From Crambe crambe (lineage: Eukaryota; Porifera; Demospongiae; Poecilosclerida; Crambeidae): 64,000 bases of DNA. The stretch lies in the NCBI GenBank assembly GCA_963924555.1, contig OZ004595.1, positions 2,790,001-2,854,000 on the forward strand. The letters run 5' to 3'. Of the stretch, positions 43,208-54,022 are shown in pieces (positions within the stretch are counted from its first letter, which is position 1; each line of letters begins with the position of its first letter). The notes beneath the pieces were generated by a model. It ran no database searches, was not told where the DNA came from, and worked only from the letters and a program-made list of their open reading frames with translations. A program made the translations under genes and the position numbers.

Positions 43208-43914
43208 TGGTCTTCATCATAAAAAAGTTCCTGTTGCGTTGCCGTACAACATCGGTAGAACGCTCAAGTGTTGTAAAAAAAAAGTGTGCGAACGCTGTAT
43301 AAATGCAAAGCAGGTGTTTGTGTTGAACGGCCCAATTAAATGTACGTAATTGAGTTCGAAATTACTAAACGTTTTTACGGTATGAAAGCACGCAGCAATT
43401 CCAGCAAAAACGTTCATCAGCAGCAGATCGACAGCGAGATGACCTGCAGGCAGTCTCTGAGGAAGGCCTTGAGCTCTACGTAGCTAATAATACACAGATA
43501 TCGACTTGTGCATGCTAGTGGTGGTACAATTTCTTCTGCCTTCATCGTGTCTGTAAAGTTTCATCACACTGGAAATCTGACAATAGAACATCATGGGTGG
43601 TGTTATACTATAAGTGCAGAACTAGCTACGTAGCTAGCTAGCTCTAGTGCCAACATAAGCTAGGCATAGTTCTATAAGCTTTTAGGCTTAGGGTTACGTT
43701 TTGTAATAACATTTTTTCACCTACGTACGTACATGGCTATGCTTCTTACCGTTTCTTCGTGAACGTTGAATGGTGGGCACAGGCATGCAACGCTTGATGT
43801 TAACGGTGTAGAAAATTAAATGCACGGGTGACTGTGTAGAAACTACAACGGTCAAGGTGTTCAACGCCAGTCCTACGTGGACGGAACGGGAACTTTTTTT
43901 TGCGGCCTACCGTA
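43208..43914. repeat. About 707-bp dispersed element, copy 2 (inverted relative to 2373-3098)
   Basis: Reverse complement of the element at 2373-3098 at high identity with scattered changes. Immediately right of it, at about 43920, similarity to 1535-1670 resumes, so in this unit it sits inside sequence that is continuous in the first unit. The two copies therefore arose by separate insertions or by local rearrangement. Confidence 0.65.
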
Positions 43915-44210
43915 GGTGGGATATATATATATTATTCAGATACACATTTTAATCACCTCATTACAAAGCTACGTATAGGTACCTATACCTAAACCATTCA
44001 TTGATTACAATTGTTCAACAGTGTCATTAAGAATCACACATTGCCTACAAGTTCTTTTTTTTTTAAGACTAACTTGTCACCAACTACACAAAACTAGCTG
44101 AATTGTGATTTTTTTCCCAAAACAAATATTAGCCACAATAACCCTCAGAGCACACTACTTATGAGCAGGAGGTATTAAGTATTAGAAATTGGTATGTGCA
44201 TTCCATATTG

Positions 44211-44930
44211 TTGAGCTATGTAGCTATATAGCTGGTGGTGTTCTTAATCATCATATTCTTCATAATGGCAGGCTAATCTGGAGAAAAATCTGGACGCACT
44301 TGGGCCATGTTCTATAATTATATGAATCTGTTCCATTTTACTCAGACCAGGTATCAGTTTAGCCTCTAGTTCAATCAGAATAAAAGCCACTATCTTAGTG
44401 CAGTAGACTATACAAAGAAGCCATTAAACATAACGCACATGCGTAAACAACGATGACTCTCAATCACTCAAAGCCATTTCTTCTGAGGTCAGAACAAAAA
44501 TCAGCTGTAAGATAAGATCTGTACTAGCTAAGGACAGCATTTAAGCTTTGAATGGTAACGCTTGAGTTCCTGTGAGGTGTGCATTATTTAAAAAACCAAA
44601 GCTAGCAGGCTGATTGAGCAGTTCAGCTGTATCTATTTAGAACTGAAGGCTTTAGTCTCATTACCAGGCTTGATTGTGATCCAACATTGCTACACAAGAC
44701 CTATGAATTTCATGAAGCAAGGATAATTGAACTGCAGCTCTCCCACTACCACTCGTATTAGCCTCATCCCAGGCCTGAAACTACACTCTTGTGAATTTAA
44801 TGGTATAGCTAACAGGTATGTGTAATTAATTTAAGGGAAAAAAGAAGCTATAGATGTACAGCACTGACCACCTCCTGCAAAAAGAAATCACAAAAACAAT
44901 GGGCCTGCCATTAGGCCAGTGTTAATGATA
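44211..44930. other. Non-coding, nothing recognised
   Basis: No long frame, no palindrome and no match seen elsewhere in the window. It ends at the insertion point of the first palindrome-headed element (flank GTTAATGATA). Confidence 0.35.
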
Positions 44931-45284
44931 CAAGTGAATGCAAAAAATTTCTTCGAAATAAAAATGTGAAGTAGGGATGCTATTATAACTGCAGCTTCAT
45001 TATGAAAACCAAGTACTGCAGCATCGAAGCAGTATGGCCCAAAAATCTAGCTGGAATATGTATTATAACTGCATGCAAGAGAGTGAACTTAGTGAAGTGA
45101 CCCTTACCCATCATATACTATTCCTACTTCACTCCCTTGGCCCTTGATCATGGGAGTGAAGTAGGAATAGTATCTTGTACTTGATGATGGGTAAGGGTCA
45201 CTTCACTAAGTTCACTCTCTTGCATGCAGTTATAATACATATTCCAGCTAGATTTTTGGGCCATACTGCTTCGATGCTGCAGTA

Positions 45285-48200
45285 GCGTAAGCTGCCAATT
45301 ATCGGCATATACTAATTATCGGCATCCGTATTGCCAATTATCGGCACTGGAATATACGGATGTGTACACGGGCGTTCACGGAAATATACGGAAACTAAAC
45401 TGGTGACAGGTACTGCAACCTTGATCTTCTTTTGCAGTTCTTCCAAGGCGAGTTAATAACTGATAAAAGTTATTTTGATGACAGTAAACCTTGCATATTG
45501 TGTTTAGTTAGCTAAAACACTTTTAGCTTGCTCGGATTTCTCGATGTTTTTGGATGCAACATAGACCATGCTGTTGGTTTCTGTTTCTAGGATGCCTCGG
45601 CGAAAGAGGAGGCTGCGTTCGAAGTCAGCTCCTGCTGTTCTACTTTCAAAACGTATCGGGAAGAGAAAGCAGTGGAGTGACGATTCGATGTTGGCTGCCC
45701 TTGAGGCAGTGAAGAAAGGTGTGCCTGTAAAAAGGGCTGCCCTCGAGCATGGAGTGCCTAGAACAACGTTGCAAGATAGGCATCTAGGCAAAGTAACTCA
45801 CGGTGTCAAGCCAGGCCCGAAACCTTATCTAAGTGGCAATGAAGAAGCTGAACTTCGAAAGTTTATTGAAGTTGTTGGTGAGATTGGCTATGGAAAAACT
45901 AGAAAGCAGATTAAAAACATAGTTGAATCAGTTGCTCGAGAGAAAGGGCTACTCAAGAAGAGTCGAATATCTGATGGGTGGTTTCGTCGCTTTTTAGAGA
46001 GGCAGCCAAATCTTCGTCTGCGTAAAGGGGATCCAACTGCCAATGTGCGCATGGATGCAATGCAAAATACTGAAGCACTCGATAATTACTTCAAACTCTT
46101 GAAAGATGTGATGGAAGAGAACAACTTGATGGACAAGCCAGGGCAGATATACAATGTTGATGAATCAGGCATGCCTTTGGAACACCGTCCACTTCGTGTT
46201 TTGACAAAGAAAGGACAACGTAAAGTTAGGTGCCGCACTTCAGGTAACAAAAGTCAAGTAACAGTGATAGGATGTGTGAGTGCAGCTGGACAGGCAATGC
46301 TTCCATTTGTCATATTTGATGCCAAAAGCCTGAATATTGAATGGACGAAAGGTGAGGTAGCAGGAACAACATATGGCTTAAGTAGTCGAGGCTGGATAGA
46401 TATGGAATTGTTCAAGGGGTGGTTTGAGAACCATTTTCTGAAACATGCTGTGACTGCTCGCCCAATACTTCTATTACTGGATGGACATAGCTCACACTAT
46501 AATCCCGAGGAGGTTAGACTAGCTAAAGAGAAAGATGTTATTTTATTCACCTTGGTGCCACATACAACTCATGAAATGCAGCCATTGGACACAGCAATTT
46601 TTGGACCTCTTAAATTGCATTGGCGAGAGGCTTGCCATGACTTTGTTCAATCTAATCCAGGTAGAATTATCACAAAGTACCAATTCAGCAGCTTACTCTC
46701 AATAGCATGGATGAATACAATGGCCCCAAAAACCATTGTCAGTGGTTTCAGGACCTGTGGGGTTTATCCATTCAACCCAAAGGCTGTGTTGGATCATGAT
46801 CCTTGTACTGTGTCAAAATCACTTGATGAAAATCCTCCAGATGCAGTTGACCATGACAAGACATCAACCGATTCTCCTGTCAATCCACCACCAGTTTTTT
46901 CACCAGAGGACAAACAACGATTTCAAACTAGGTATGAAGAAGGTTTTGATTTATTCAATGATCCAGAGTATATAACTTGGTTAGAAATTAATCATCCAGA
47001 TGCTCTTCCAGTTAATGATCCCCTCACAACTGATCCATTTGAGAGTTCAATGACTGATTTTTTCCCAGATGTATCTCCAATGGAGGAAATGACATGTTCT
47101 CAATCTCCTCCTGGCCAATCAAGTGTGTCCCTTCCTGATGTATCACCAGTCAATTCTGTACCACAAGTTCAATCCAGCATTGCTCCTCTACTTGCTTCGG
47201 ACGTGGGTGATTCTGCTAATAAACCAGATGTGGCTAATAATCCAGCCAAAGCTGATGTGATGATGACTGTCGAGCCACTATCCACCCCTCAATCATCAGT
47301 AGTCCCCACAACACCAAAGAGTGGATACAGTATTGGATCTATGCCAGGTTCTGGACAAAGCTCTTCTGCTGAATCAACTGATGTAATCTCCAAATATTTA
47401 GTACAGTACGTACCAGCTACACCAAGGAGTCGGAACCAATCTGTTGACAGAGTGACTGGTTCAAGAGTACTTACTAGTTCCGAAGGACTTGCTATGTTGA
47501 AGGAAAAGGAAGATAAGAAGAAACGAGAAATTGAAGAAAAGAAAAAGAAGAAGCTTGAGAGGGAGGAAAGGAAGAAAGAAAGGGAAGAACTGGCAAAGAA
47601 AAAGGCAGAATCAAGGTTGAAAAAGGCAGCAGAAAAATCACTTACAAAAAAGCCTCCTGCCCGAAAGCGTGTATCACAACTGTCTAATAAGAAACAGCAA
47701 AAAACCTCTATATCTGAACCCTCTACATCTGAGCCGACTATTACTGAACCCTCTACATCTGTTACCAAGCCATCAAAATGTTTTACAGATAGTGAGTGTT
47801 GCGAATGCTTACACACTTATGCCGAAGATGTTCGCAATGGAACAGGGGCTGAGTGGGTTATGTGTGTGTGTGGACGTTGGCTACACGAAGAGTGCATTGA
47901 CTTGATTCAGTATGATGCTAATGGCAGTGAAAAGTTATGTTCTTACTGTGTTGTTTAATTAACTTCATCATTTTGACTTGTTTTTATTGTTGTTGTTTTT
48001 TTCTCAATTATTGCATTTTTAACATAAAACGGTTAATATCAAATTAATGGTAATGATTAAACACTTAAAAAAACATCAATTAGTAGTTTATGACATGAAC
48101 TAGAGGTTGGTATGCATAGTAGTGTGCCTGTTATTTCTACGCGTCGACCCTGGACCTAAAAACACTGCCCGTGCCGATAATCGAGCATAGGAATTAATAC

Positions 48201-48422
48201 AAGAGACGGTGATAGGTACAGGATGCCGATAATTGGAATTTATTAGGCTGCACTTCTACCCATGTCATCCCGTGCCAAGTAGCTCATTAGATGCTGAAAA
48301 TTTGATAGATAATCAAGGAATAAATTAGCTTCCTTCTAGTGCAAGAGCCAACTTCCTGTGTTTCTCCGGCCGGAAACTGCAAGGTAAGGGACATTCATGT
48401 GCCGATAATTGGCAGCTTACGC
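45285..48422 (+). mobile_element. Complete pogo-type DNA transposon
   Basis: 3138 bases bounded by perfect 23-base inverted repeats beginning GCGTAAGCTGCCAATTATCG. TA is duplicated at both sides (45283-45284 and 48423-48424); uninterrupted relatives of the host element have a single TA there (CTGCAG-TA-CTTGG). Extra copies of the CCAATTATCGGCA core lie just inside the left end (45312, 45339) and the right end (48173, 48225), likely transposase-binding sites. It contains one intact transposase gene. Confidence 0.93.
45568..47958 (+). CDS. Pogo-type transposase with C-terminal cysteine-rich finger
   Basis: An open 796-codon frame. Two starts are possible: 45568, or ATG 45592 (MPRRKRRLRSK), which directly follows a TTTCTAG that may be a splice acceptor. 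Residues about 32-78 form a psq/CENP-B-type helix-turn-helix (KRKQWSDDSMLAAL ... GVPRTTLQDR). A second DNA-binding domain follows (GWFRRFLERQPNL). The DDE nuclease has D198 (YNVDESGMPL), D305 (LLLLDGHSSH) and D341 (EMQPLDTAIF), giving DD35D. The C-terminal third is Ser/Pro-rich, then has a lysine/glutamate coiled coil. It ends in a PHD-like cysteine-histidine finger (CCECLHTYAED ... CVCGRWLHEECI ... CSYC). It cuts and pastes its own element at TA. All catalytic residues and both ends are intact, so it may be or recently was active. Confidence 0.92.
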   Translation: MLLVSVSRMPRRKRRLRSKSAPAVLLSKRIGKRKQWSDDSMLAALEAVKKGVPVKRAALEHGVPRTTLQDRHLGKVTHGVKPGPKPYLSGNEEAELRKFIEVVGEIGYGKTRKQIKNIVESVAREKGLLKKSRISDGWFRRFLERQPNLRLRKGDPTANVRMDAMQNTEALDNYFKLLKDVMEENNLMDKPGQIYNVDESGMPLEHRPLRVLTKKGQRKVRCRTSGNKSQVTVIGCVSAAGQAMLPFVIFDAKSLNIEWTKGEVAGTTYGLSSRGWIDMELFKGWFENHFLKHAVTARPILLLLDGHSSHYNPEEVRLAKEKDVILFTLVPHTTHEMQPLDTAIFGPLKLHWREACHDFVQSNPGRIITKYQFSSLLSIAWMNTMAPKTIVSGFRTCGVYPFNPKAVLDHDPCTVSKSLDENPPDAVDHDKTSTDSPVNPPPVFSPEDKQRFQTRYEEGFDLFNDPEYITWLEINHPDALPVNDPLTTDPFESSMTDFFPDVSPMEEMTCSQSPPGQSSVSLPDVSPVNSVPQVQSSIAPLLASDVGDSANKPDVANNPAKADVMMTVEPLSTPQSSVVPTTPKSGYSIGSMPGSGQSSSAESTDVISKYLVQYVPATPRSRNQSVDRVTGSRVLTSSEGLAMLKEKEDKKKREIEEKKKKKLEREERKKEREELAKKKAESRLKKAAEKSLTKKPPARKRVSQLSNKKQQKTSISEPSTSEPTITEPSTSVTKPSKCFTDSECCECLHTYAEDVRNGTGAEWVMCVCGRWLHEECIDLIQYDANGSEKLCSYCVV

Positions 48423-49507
48423 TACTTGGTTTTCATAATGAAGCTGCAGTTATAATGCATCCCTACTTCACATTTTTATTTCGAAGAAATTTTTTGCATT
48501 CACTTGTTTGCATTCTTTTTCTTTGTGATTATGAAAATTGATAGACACTAAAGGCTTCCTTGATTGAACTAATGATCAGTATTTCATTCTGTTCAGGGAG
48601 GAGAGTTTGAAGGATGATCATCTGCAGTGTAATGGAGTACTGAAAGGAGTGAACATTTTAAAAAGTGAACAGCATTAGCTAATTGTTACATATGTGATCA
48701 CTGAAATAATTATTGAGATGGTACGTATGTCTTGCTTGAGGGAGGAGTATGGGGAGTTTATGCATTTGGTGTAGTGATCATAATAGTGGATGCCATCAAA
48801 TGGCCACATCCTGTGCAGGTGTTATATGAGGAGAACTGCTATTAATTGCCCCACCCCTTTTATGAGGTAATATCGCGAAGATTTTTTTCATACGAGGCTG
48901 CAGCACATTATAGATAGCCCAGCTAGATTTTAGGCTATCCCTTTTTTATTTGAAGAAATTTTTTACGCTCACTTGTTTCTATCCTTTTTCTTAGTGCTTG
49001 AAGTTGAATGAGGGAGGCTACAGTACAGTACTATACAAAGCCAGCTCTACATAAACCTCTTTTGTAGGTACATACAGTGTCTCTGGTTGAAGAATTTGTT
49101 TAGCTATTTAAGTTTTGTTGATATAAAACTTTACAGCAACAGCAATGTAAATGACATGTACACGGCATGGTGAAGTGAGCTGACTACACTACAGCAAAGT
49201 ACTGGCTATAATGCTACTATAGGATGAGCATCTGTACTGTATTTTCAGCAAGGAGTGACTGGAACATCATCAGATAATGAATGAAGACCTTGGCTATAGC
49301 TAAACTTAAGCTTACGTGGCTCCGCCCATAAGCCCCGCCCCCTTCAAAATGGCGTAGAAAGATTAGCAGTGTTCTGAGTGCTATCGAATAGTGAAGTAGA
49401 GCCTTAGTCAAAACTAATAGCAAAAGATCAGCCTCTAGGTGCCGCTCTAACAGATGGCCAAAGCAGAATTTTGATGACTATAGCCAGTAAGTCGGTACAT
49501 CGATCTG

Positions 49508-49542
<35 letters not shown>

Positions 49543-49778
49543 CCTTATAAAGAAAAAGAACGAAAGGTCAATTTTAGAACTCGTTTTTTTCTTATGTTAG
49601 CGAATGAATTTTTGGCTTTTGAACATTCTCCTCTCTTCTTTGTAGATATAATAATTCACTGTAGCCTTCTGAGAACCTGTAGAGTAAGTGTAGAAGAGAA
49701 AGAAGAGTTTTTAGTTTATACTGTCCTATGGACTTTGACCTGCCATCCCTACTTAGAGAGTGCTACCGCACTCTCTGA
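48423..49778 (+). repeat. Body of family-1 element copy 1 (unique part and terminal hairpin)
   Basis: Continuation after the pogo insert. The right palindrome arm resumes at 48425 (CTTGGTTTTCATAATGAAGC), followed by the same body found at 50372-51662, 55407-56794 and, in shortened form, 57387-58179. Short frames on both strands (about 60-150 codons) recur in all copies but differ in length because of the ATT repeat, so I do not call them genes. Confidence 0.75.
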
Positions 49779-49924
49779 TTCATGTTTCTGGGCATTGGAA
49801 AATTGGCACCTCTCCAGAAGCCCATTATTATACAGCTATTCAGCTGAGCAGCTGCAGACTTGTACTTGTGATGATTTTGTGGCTAGAAAATGGACATTCT
49901 TGACATTGATAATTGTATAATGGA
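49779..49924. other. Host spacer between two family-1 insertions
   Basis: Only 146 bases separate the end of copy 1 from the start of copy 2. The spacer has no repeat in the window. Its ends (TTCATG... and ...ATGGA) fit the rule of insertion between A and T. Confidence 0.6.
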
Positions 49925-51662
49925 CAAGTGAATGCAAAAAATTTCTTCGAAATAAAAATGTGAAGTAGGGATGCTATTATAACTGCAGCTTCATTATGAA
50001 AACCAAGTACTGCAGCATCGAAGCAGTATGGCCCAAAAATCTAGCTGGAATATGTATTATAACTGCATGCAAGAGAGTGAACTTAGTGAAGTGACCCTTA
50101 CCCATCATCAAGTACAAGATACTATTCCTACTTCACTCCCTTGGCCCTTGATCATGGGAGTGAAGTAGGAATAGTATCTTGTACTTGATGATGGGTAAGG
50201 GTCACTTCACTAAGTTCACTCTCTTGCATGCAGTTATAATACATATTCCAGCTAGATTTTTGGGCCATACTGCTTCGATGCTGCAGTACTTGGTTTTCAT
50301 AATGAAGCTGCAGTTATAATAGCATCCCTACTTCACATTTTTATTTCGAAGAAATTTTTTGCATTCACTTGTTTGCATTCTTTTTCTTTGTGATTATGAA
50401 AATTGATAGACACTAAAGGCTTCCTTGATTGAACTAAATTTATTTAATGATCAGTATTTCATTCTGTTCAGGGAGGAGAGTTTGAAGGATGATCATCTGC
50501 AGTGTAATGGAGTACTGAAAGGAGTGAACATTTTAAAAAGTGAACAGCATTAGCTAATTGTTACATATGTGATCACTGAAATAATTATTGAGATGGTACG
50601 TATGTCTTGCTTGAGGGAGGAGTATGGGGAGTTTATGCATTTGGTGTAGTGATCATAATAGTGGATGCCATCAAATGGCCACATCCTGTGCAGGTGTTAG
50701 CTATATGAGGAGAACTGCTATTAATTGCCCCACCCCTTTTATGAGGTAATATCGCGAAGATTTTTTTCATACGAGGCTGCAGCACATTATAGATAGCCCA
50801 GCTAGATTTTAGGCTATCCCTACTTAACCTTTTTATTTGAAGAAATTTTTTACGCTCACTTGTTTCTATCCTTTTTCTTAGTGCTTGAAGTTGAATGAGG
50901 GAGGCTACAGTACAGTAATATACAAAGCCAGCTCTACATAAACCTCTTTTGTAGGTACATACAGTGTCTCTGGTTGAAGAATTTGTTTAGCTATTTAAGT
51001 TTTGTTGATATAAAACTTTACAGCAACAGCAATGTAAATGACATGTACACGGCATGGTGAAGTGAGCTGACTACACTACAGTACTGGCTATAATGCTACT
51101 ATAGGATGAGCATCTGTACTGTAATTCAGCAAGGAGTGACTGGAACATCATCAGATAATGAATGAAGACCTTGGCTATAGCTAAACTTAAGCTTACGTGG
51201 CTCCGCCCATAAGCCCCGCCCCCTTCAAAATGGCGTAGAAAGATTAGCAGCTGTGTTCCGAGTGCTATCGAATAGTGAAGTAGAGCCTTAGTCAAAACTA
51301 ATAGCAAAAGATCAGCCTCTAGGTGCCGCTCTAACAGATGGCCAAAGCAGAATTTTGATGACTATAGCCAGTAAGTCGGTACGTCGATCTTATTATTATT
51401 ATTATCCTTATTATTATTATTATTATTATTATAAAGAAAAAGAACGAAAAGTCAATTTTAGAACTCGTTTTTTTCTTATGTTGGCGAATGAATTTTTGGC
51501 TTTTGAACATTCTCCTCTATTCTTTGTAGATATAATAATTCACTGTAGCCTTCTGAGAACCTGTAGAGTAAGGGTAGAAGAGAAAGAAGAGTTTTTAGTT
51601 TATACTGTCCTATGGACTTTGACCTGCCATCCCTACTTAGAGAGTGCTACCGCACTCTCTGA
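49925..51662 (+). mobile_element. Palindrome-headed element, family 1, copy 2 (uninterrupted)
   Basis: The best-preserved copy, 1738 bases. Positions 49925-50371 are a near-perfect palindrome: two 216-base arms around a 15-base loop TTGGCCCTTGATCAT. The body has GC boxes and a YY1-like ATGGCG core at 51198-51238, an interrupted ATT repeat at 51388-51434 and the terminal hairpin ending GCACTCTCTGA. Flanks ATGGA / TAATAA give insertion between A and T without target duplication. It has no transposase or Rep/helicase gene. Confidence 0.85.
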
Positions 51663-51732
51663 TAATAACTACCGCCCACCGTGTGAGGAAAAATCCTGAC
51701 CAGAAACATGAATGTCATTAACACTGGCTTAA

Positions 51733-52353
51733 GGGTGGTGGCACATAGCAACACACGTGCAAACAATTAATTTTAGTCTTTCTTACATAACTCCGAAATT
51801 ACTATAGCTATGGACTTCAAATTGCACAGAGTTATAAGGTAGTATATCACTAATACACACACTGAAAAAGGTTAATTCTTACAGGTGCTATGAATTTTTT
51901 TACTCTTTAGAGATAAAAAGCATCGTTTCTCACCGACCGCTGGTTGGCCTAGAGCTTCTTAGTAGCCCTCTCTACAAAATTACAGAAGGATTTGTTGGTA
52001 TCTACTTTACTTTTTGAGTTCCCAAAAAGTGAGCATTTAAGTTCCTGGGCTAAATCTAAAAGTAAAATAGATATCAACAAACCCTTCTGTAATTTTTTAG
52101 AGAGTGGTGCTAGAAAGCTACAAACCAAAAATCAGCCAGTGAAGTTTGGTGGTTGGTGAGAAGTAATGCTTTTTAGTTTGAATTTGAAAACTGTTCATAG
52201 CACCTGTAGAATTTGACCTTGCTTCTTCATTTTTTGTATGTGTAGTATTACTAAGCTGCTTTATAGCCATGTGCAGTTTAAAGTCTATGGTGCAAGTAGT
52301 TTTGGAGATATGACCCCTTAGCAACCATGTGTGGGCAAGATGTGCCACCACCC
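51733..52353. mobile_element. TTAA-flanked foldback element
   Basis: 621 bases bounded by GGGTGGTGGCACAT and its inverse ATGTGCCACCACCC, with TTAA directly outside at both ends (51729-51732, 52354-52357). The arms are long and imperfect: AATTACAGAAGG-TTTGTTG and GCTATGAA motifs pair with inverted copies across a centre near 52025. TTAA duplication is typical of piggyBac-group elements. It is non-autonomous. Confidence 0.75.
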
Positions 52354-52479
52354 TTAAGTAGCTAGCTATAATGAGATGGATATAGGTAGCTAATGACCTG
52401 CAAAAAAAAAACAAACAACTATAGTCATCCTTACATCACCTTCATTTATTTGAATAATTGTTTTTTCTTTACTTGGCTA

Positions 52480-54022
52480 GACAACAATATGGCCATATGT
52501 AGCTACACTACACTAGTTCTCCAATGTACACTAATTTTTTTAATGTAGTGGCTATTCAAGGTATGTAGTTGTAGTAGACTTTCATTTATACAGTTAATGT
52601 CTGTACGTGGATATTGACTATATTATCATCCCTGATCCTATAGTCTGGAGGGAGGTCCCGCGATTGTAAGGGGAGCTATAGCTAGATGTTTTGTACTATT
52701 AAGCACCAATTACCAGTAATTGACATTAGTTAGCAACCTGCCAAGGGCCCCCTTAATTAATTAATATCTACTGTTTGTGGGGGATAGATTATCCATCCTA
52801 TCCTTGCGGGACCGATCACATCTGAAGGAGGCTTCAGATGGAGAAATTGCTGCATCCTGCTTGACCTGCAATTATGATCAACACTAATTAAGAAAATGGG
52901 ATGGTGGGTGGGGAGAAGAAAAGGAGAAACTTGTAGCCACAAAAAGTCCCTAGCGCCTGTATCACGCTTCTGCTTCAGGCAATCCTGCTTGCAATGACTT
53001 CGACCCCTTGCACGTGTGTATTTTGACGCCTGCGCGCCAATGGTACCTCCCTCCATTAACTCCGTTTAATGTACCATTAACCTTCATTGTATCTGTATCA
53101 TCCTTCAATTGGCAATTAGCTACAATACTCCACATGTGAAAACACAGCTAGCTACACAGCAGTCACTGAAACCATAACAGTAGCTCTGCCATACTATATT
53201 AGGAAATATCCACAACACTGCTGTGATCAATTCATAACCGAGTGACTTTATGCACCATGTGACAATATAAGGAGCGATATGTATGCACCTAATGTATGTA
53301 CCTATGCATATAATTCATTCATTAGCAATACATGCATCTATGCATAAGGAGTGACATACGCACCATGTGACAACAATTCACATCATACATGATTCATAAG
53401 GAGTGTTACAGCTATTATCCCTGGGGGAACGTAAAAAGTGTCAAGTGTGGTATTGTCACTGTGAGAAGGTGTAACATAGATAGGGCCGAGGCTAAGTCTA
53501 GAGAATGCAATTCCTGCTGCAGTCCAGTGCTTAATACAGCCAGCTAATGCAGACATTGTGTAACCATAGGTTACATACTCGCTATCTAGTACTATCGTAG
53601 CTAGCAACTTAGAGTCACTGAGCTAAACTGACCTTCTGGAGCGATTTTCAGCAGTCTGAGACAGTAGCTACTTCCCGTGCCATGTGGACCTAGTTCTAAT
53701 GCGTGGGCGGTTTTTTAACGTCACCATTTATTGTCATGGTACAGTTTGCTCTATGCCCACTAGCAATTAATTTGCTTGTACCCTCACGTGATAAGTTTTA
53801 CCAGGCCTTCCTTTCTCTTATTTTCTTCTTCTTTTTCTTCTTTTCCTTCCATGAGAAAGGAAGGCCTGGGGACGAGGCTAGGAGTATTCAACAACTATAG
53901 CTATAATAGAATCTCACAGCAACATGTATGTGTACAACATGTATATGTATGTATGATCTTGTAACTACTAGAATCACACAACCACATGTGTGTGTGTGTA
54001 CATGCACATATATCTTGTACCA
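52480..54022 (+). repeat. Second copy of the 3190-3996 segment
   Basis: Matches 3190-3996 and the flank of the first-unit transposon, with extra unmatched sequence at about 52590-53080 and 53475-53925. The latter includes a short inverted pair (GGCCTTCCTTTCT / AGAAAGGAAGGCC at 53803-53870). The empty site for the 1.5-kb element lies near 53962. No gene seen. Confidence 0.7.

Larger units (their letters stand above)
44931..49778 (+). mobile_element. Palindrome-headed element, family 1, copy 1 (carries a pogo insertion)
   Basis: It starts CAAGTGAATGC and ends GCACTCTCTGA. Left flank ends in A and right flank starts with T (GATA / TTCATG), no target duplication. The first part is a foldback of about 435 bases; its left arm lacks about 10 bases near 45117. 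The right arm is split by the pogo transposon at 45285-48422. A unique body of about 1.3 kb follows with GC-box sequence (49315-49358), an ATT microsatellite (49508-49542) and a terminal hairpin (stem AGAGAGTGC, loop TACC). No replicase is present. The A-T insertion, lack of duplication and a terminal hairpin recall Helitrons, but the ends are not canonical. Confidence 0.8.

Noticed and set aside
49471..49920. 149-codon frame in the family-1 element with a poly-Tyr stretch
   Set aside because: The Tyr run is the ATT repeat read in one frame, and equivalent frames in sister copies have different starts and ends. No recognisable domain.
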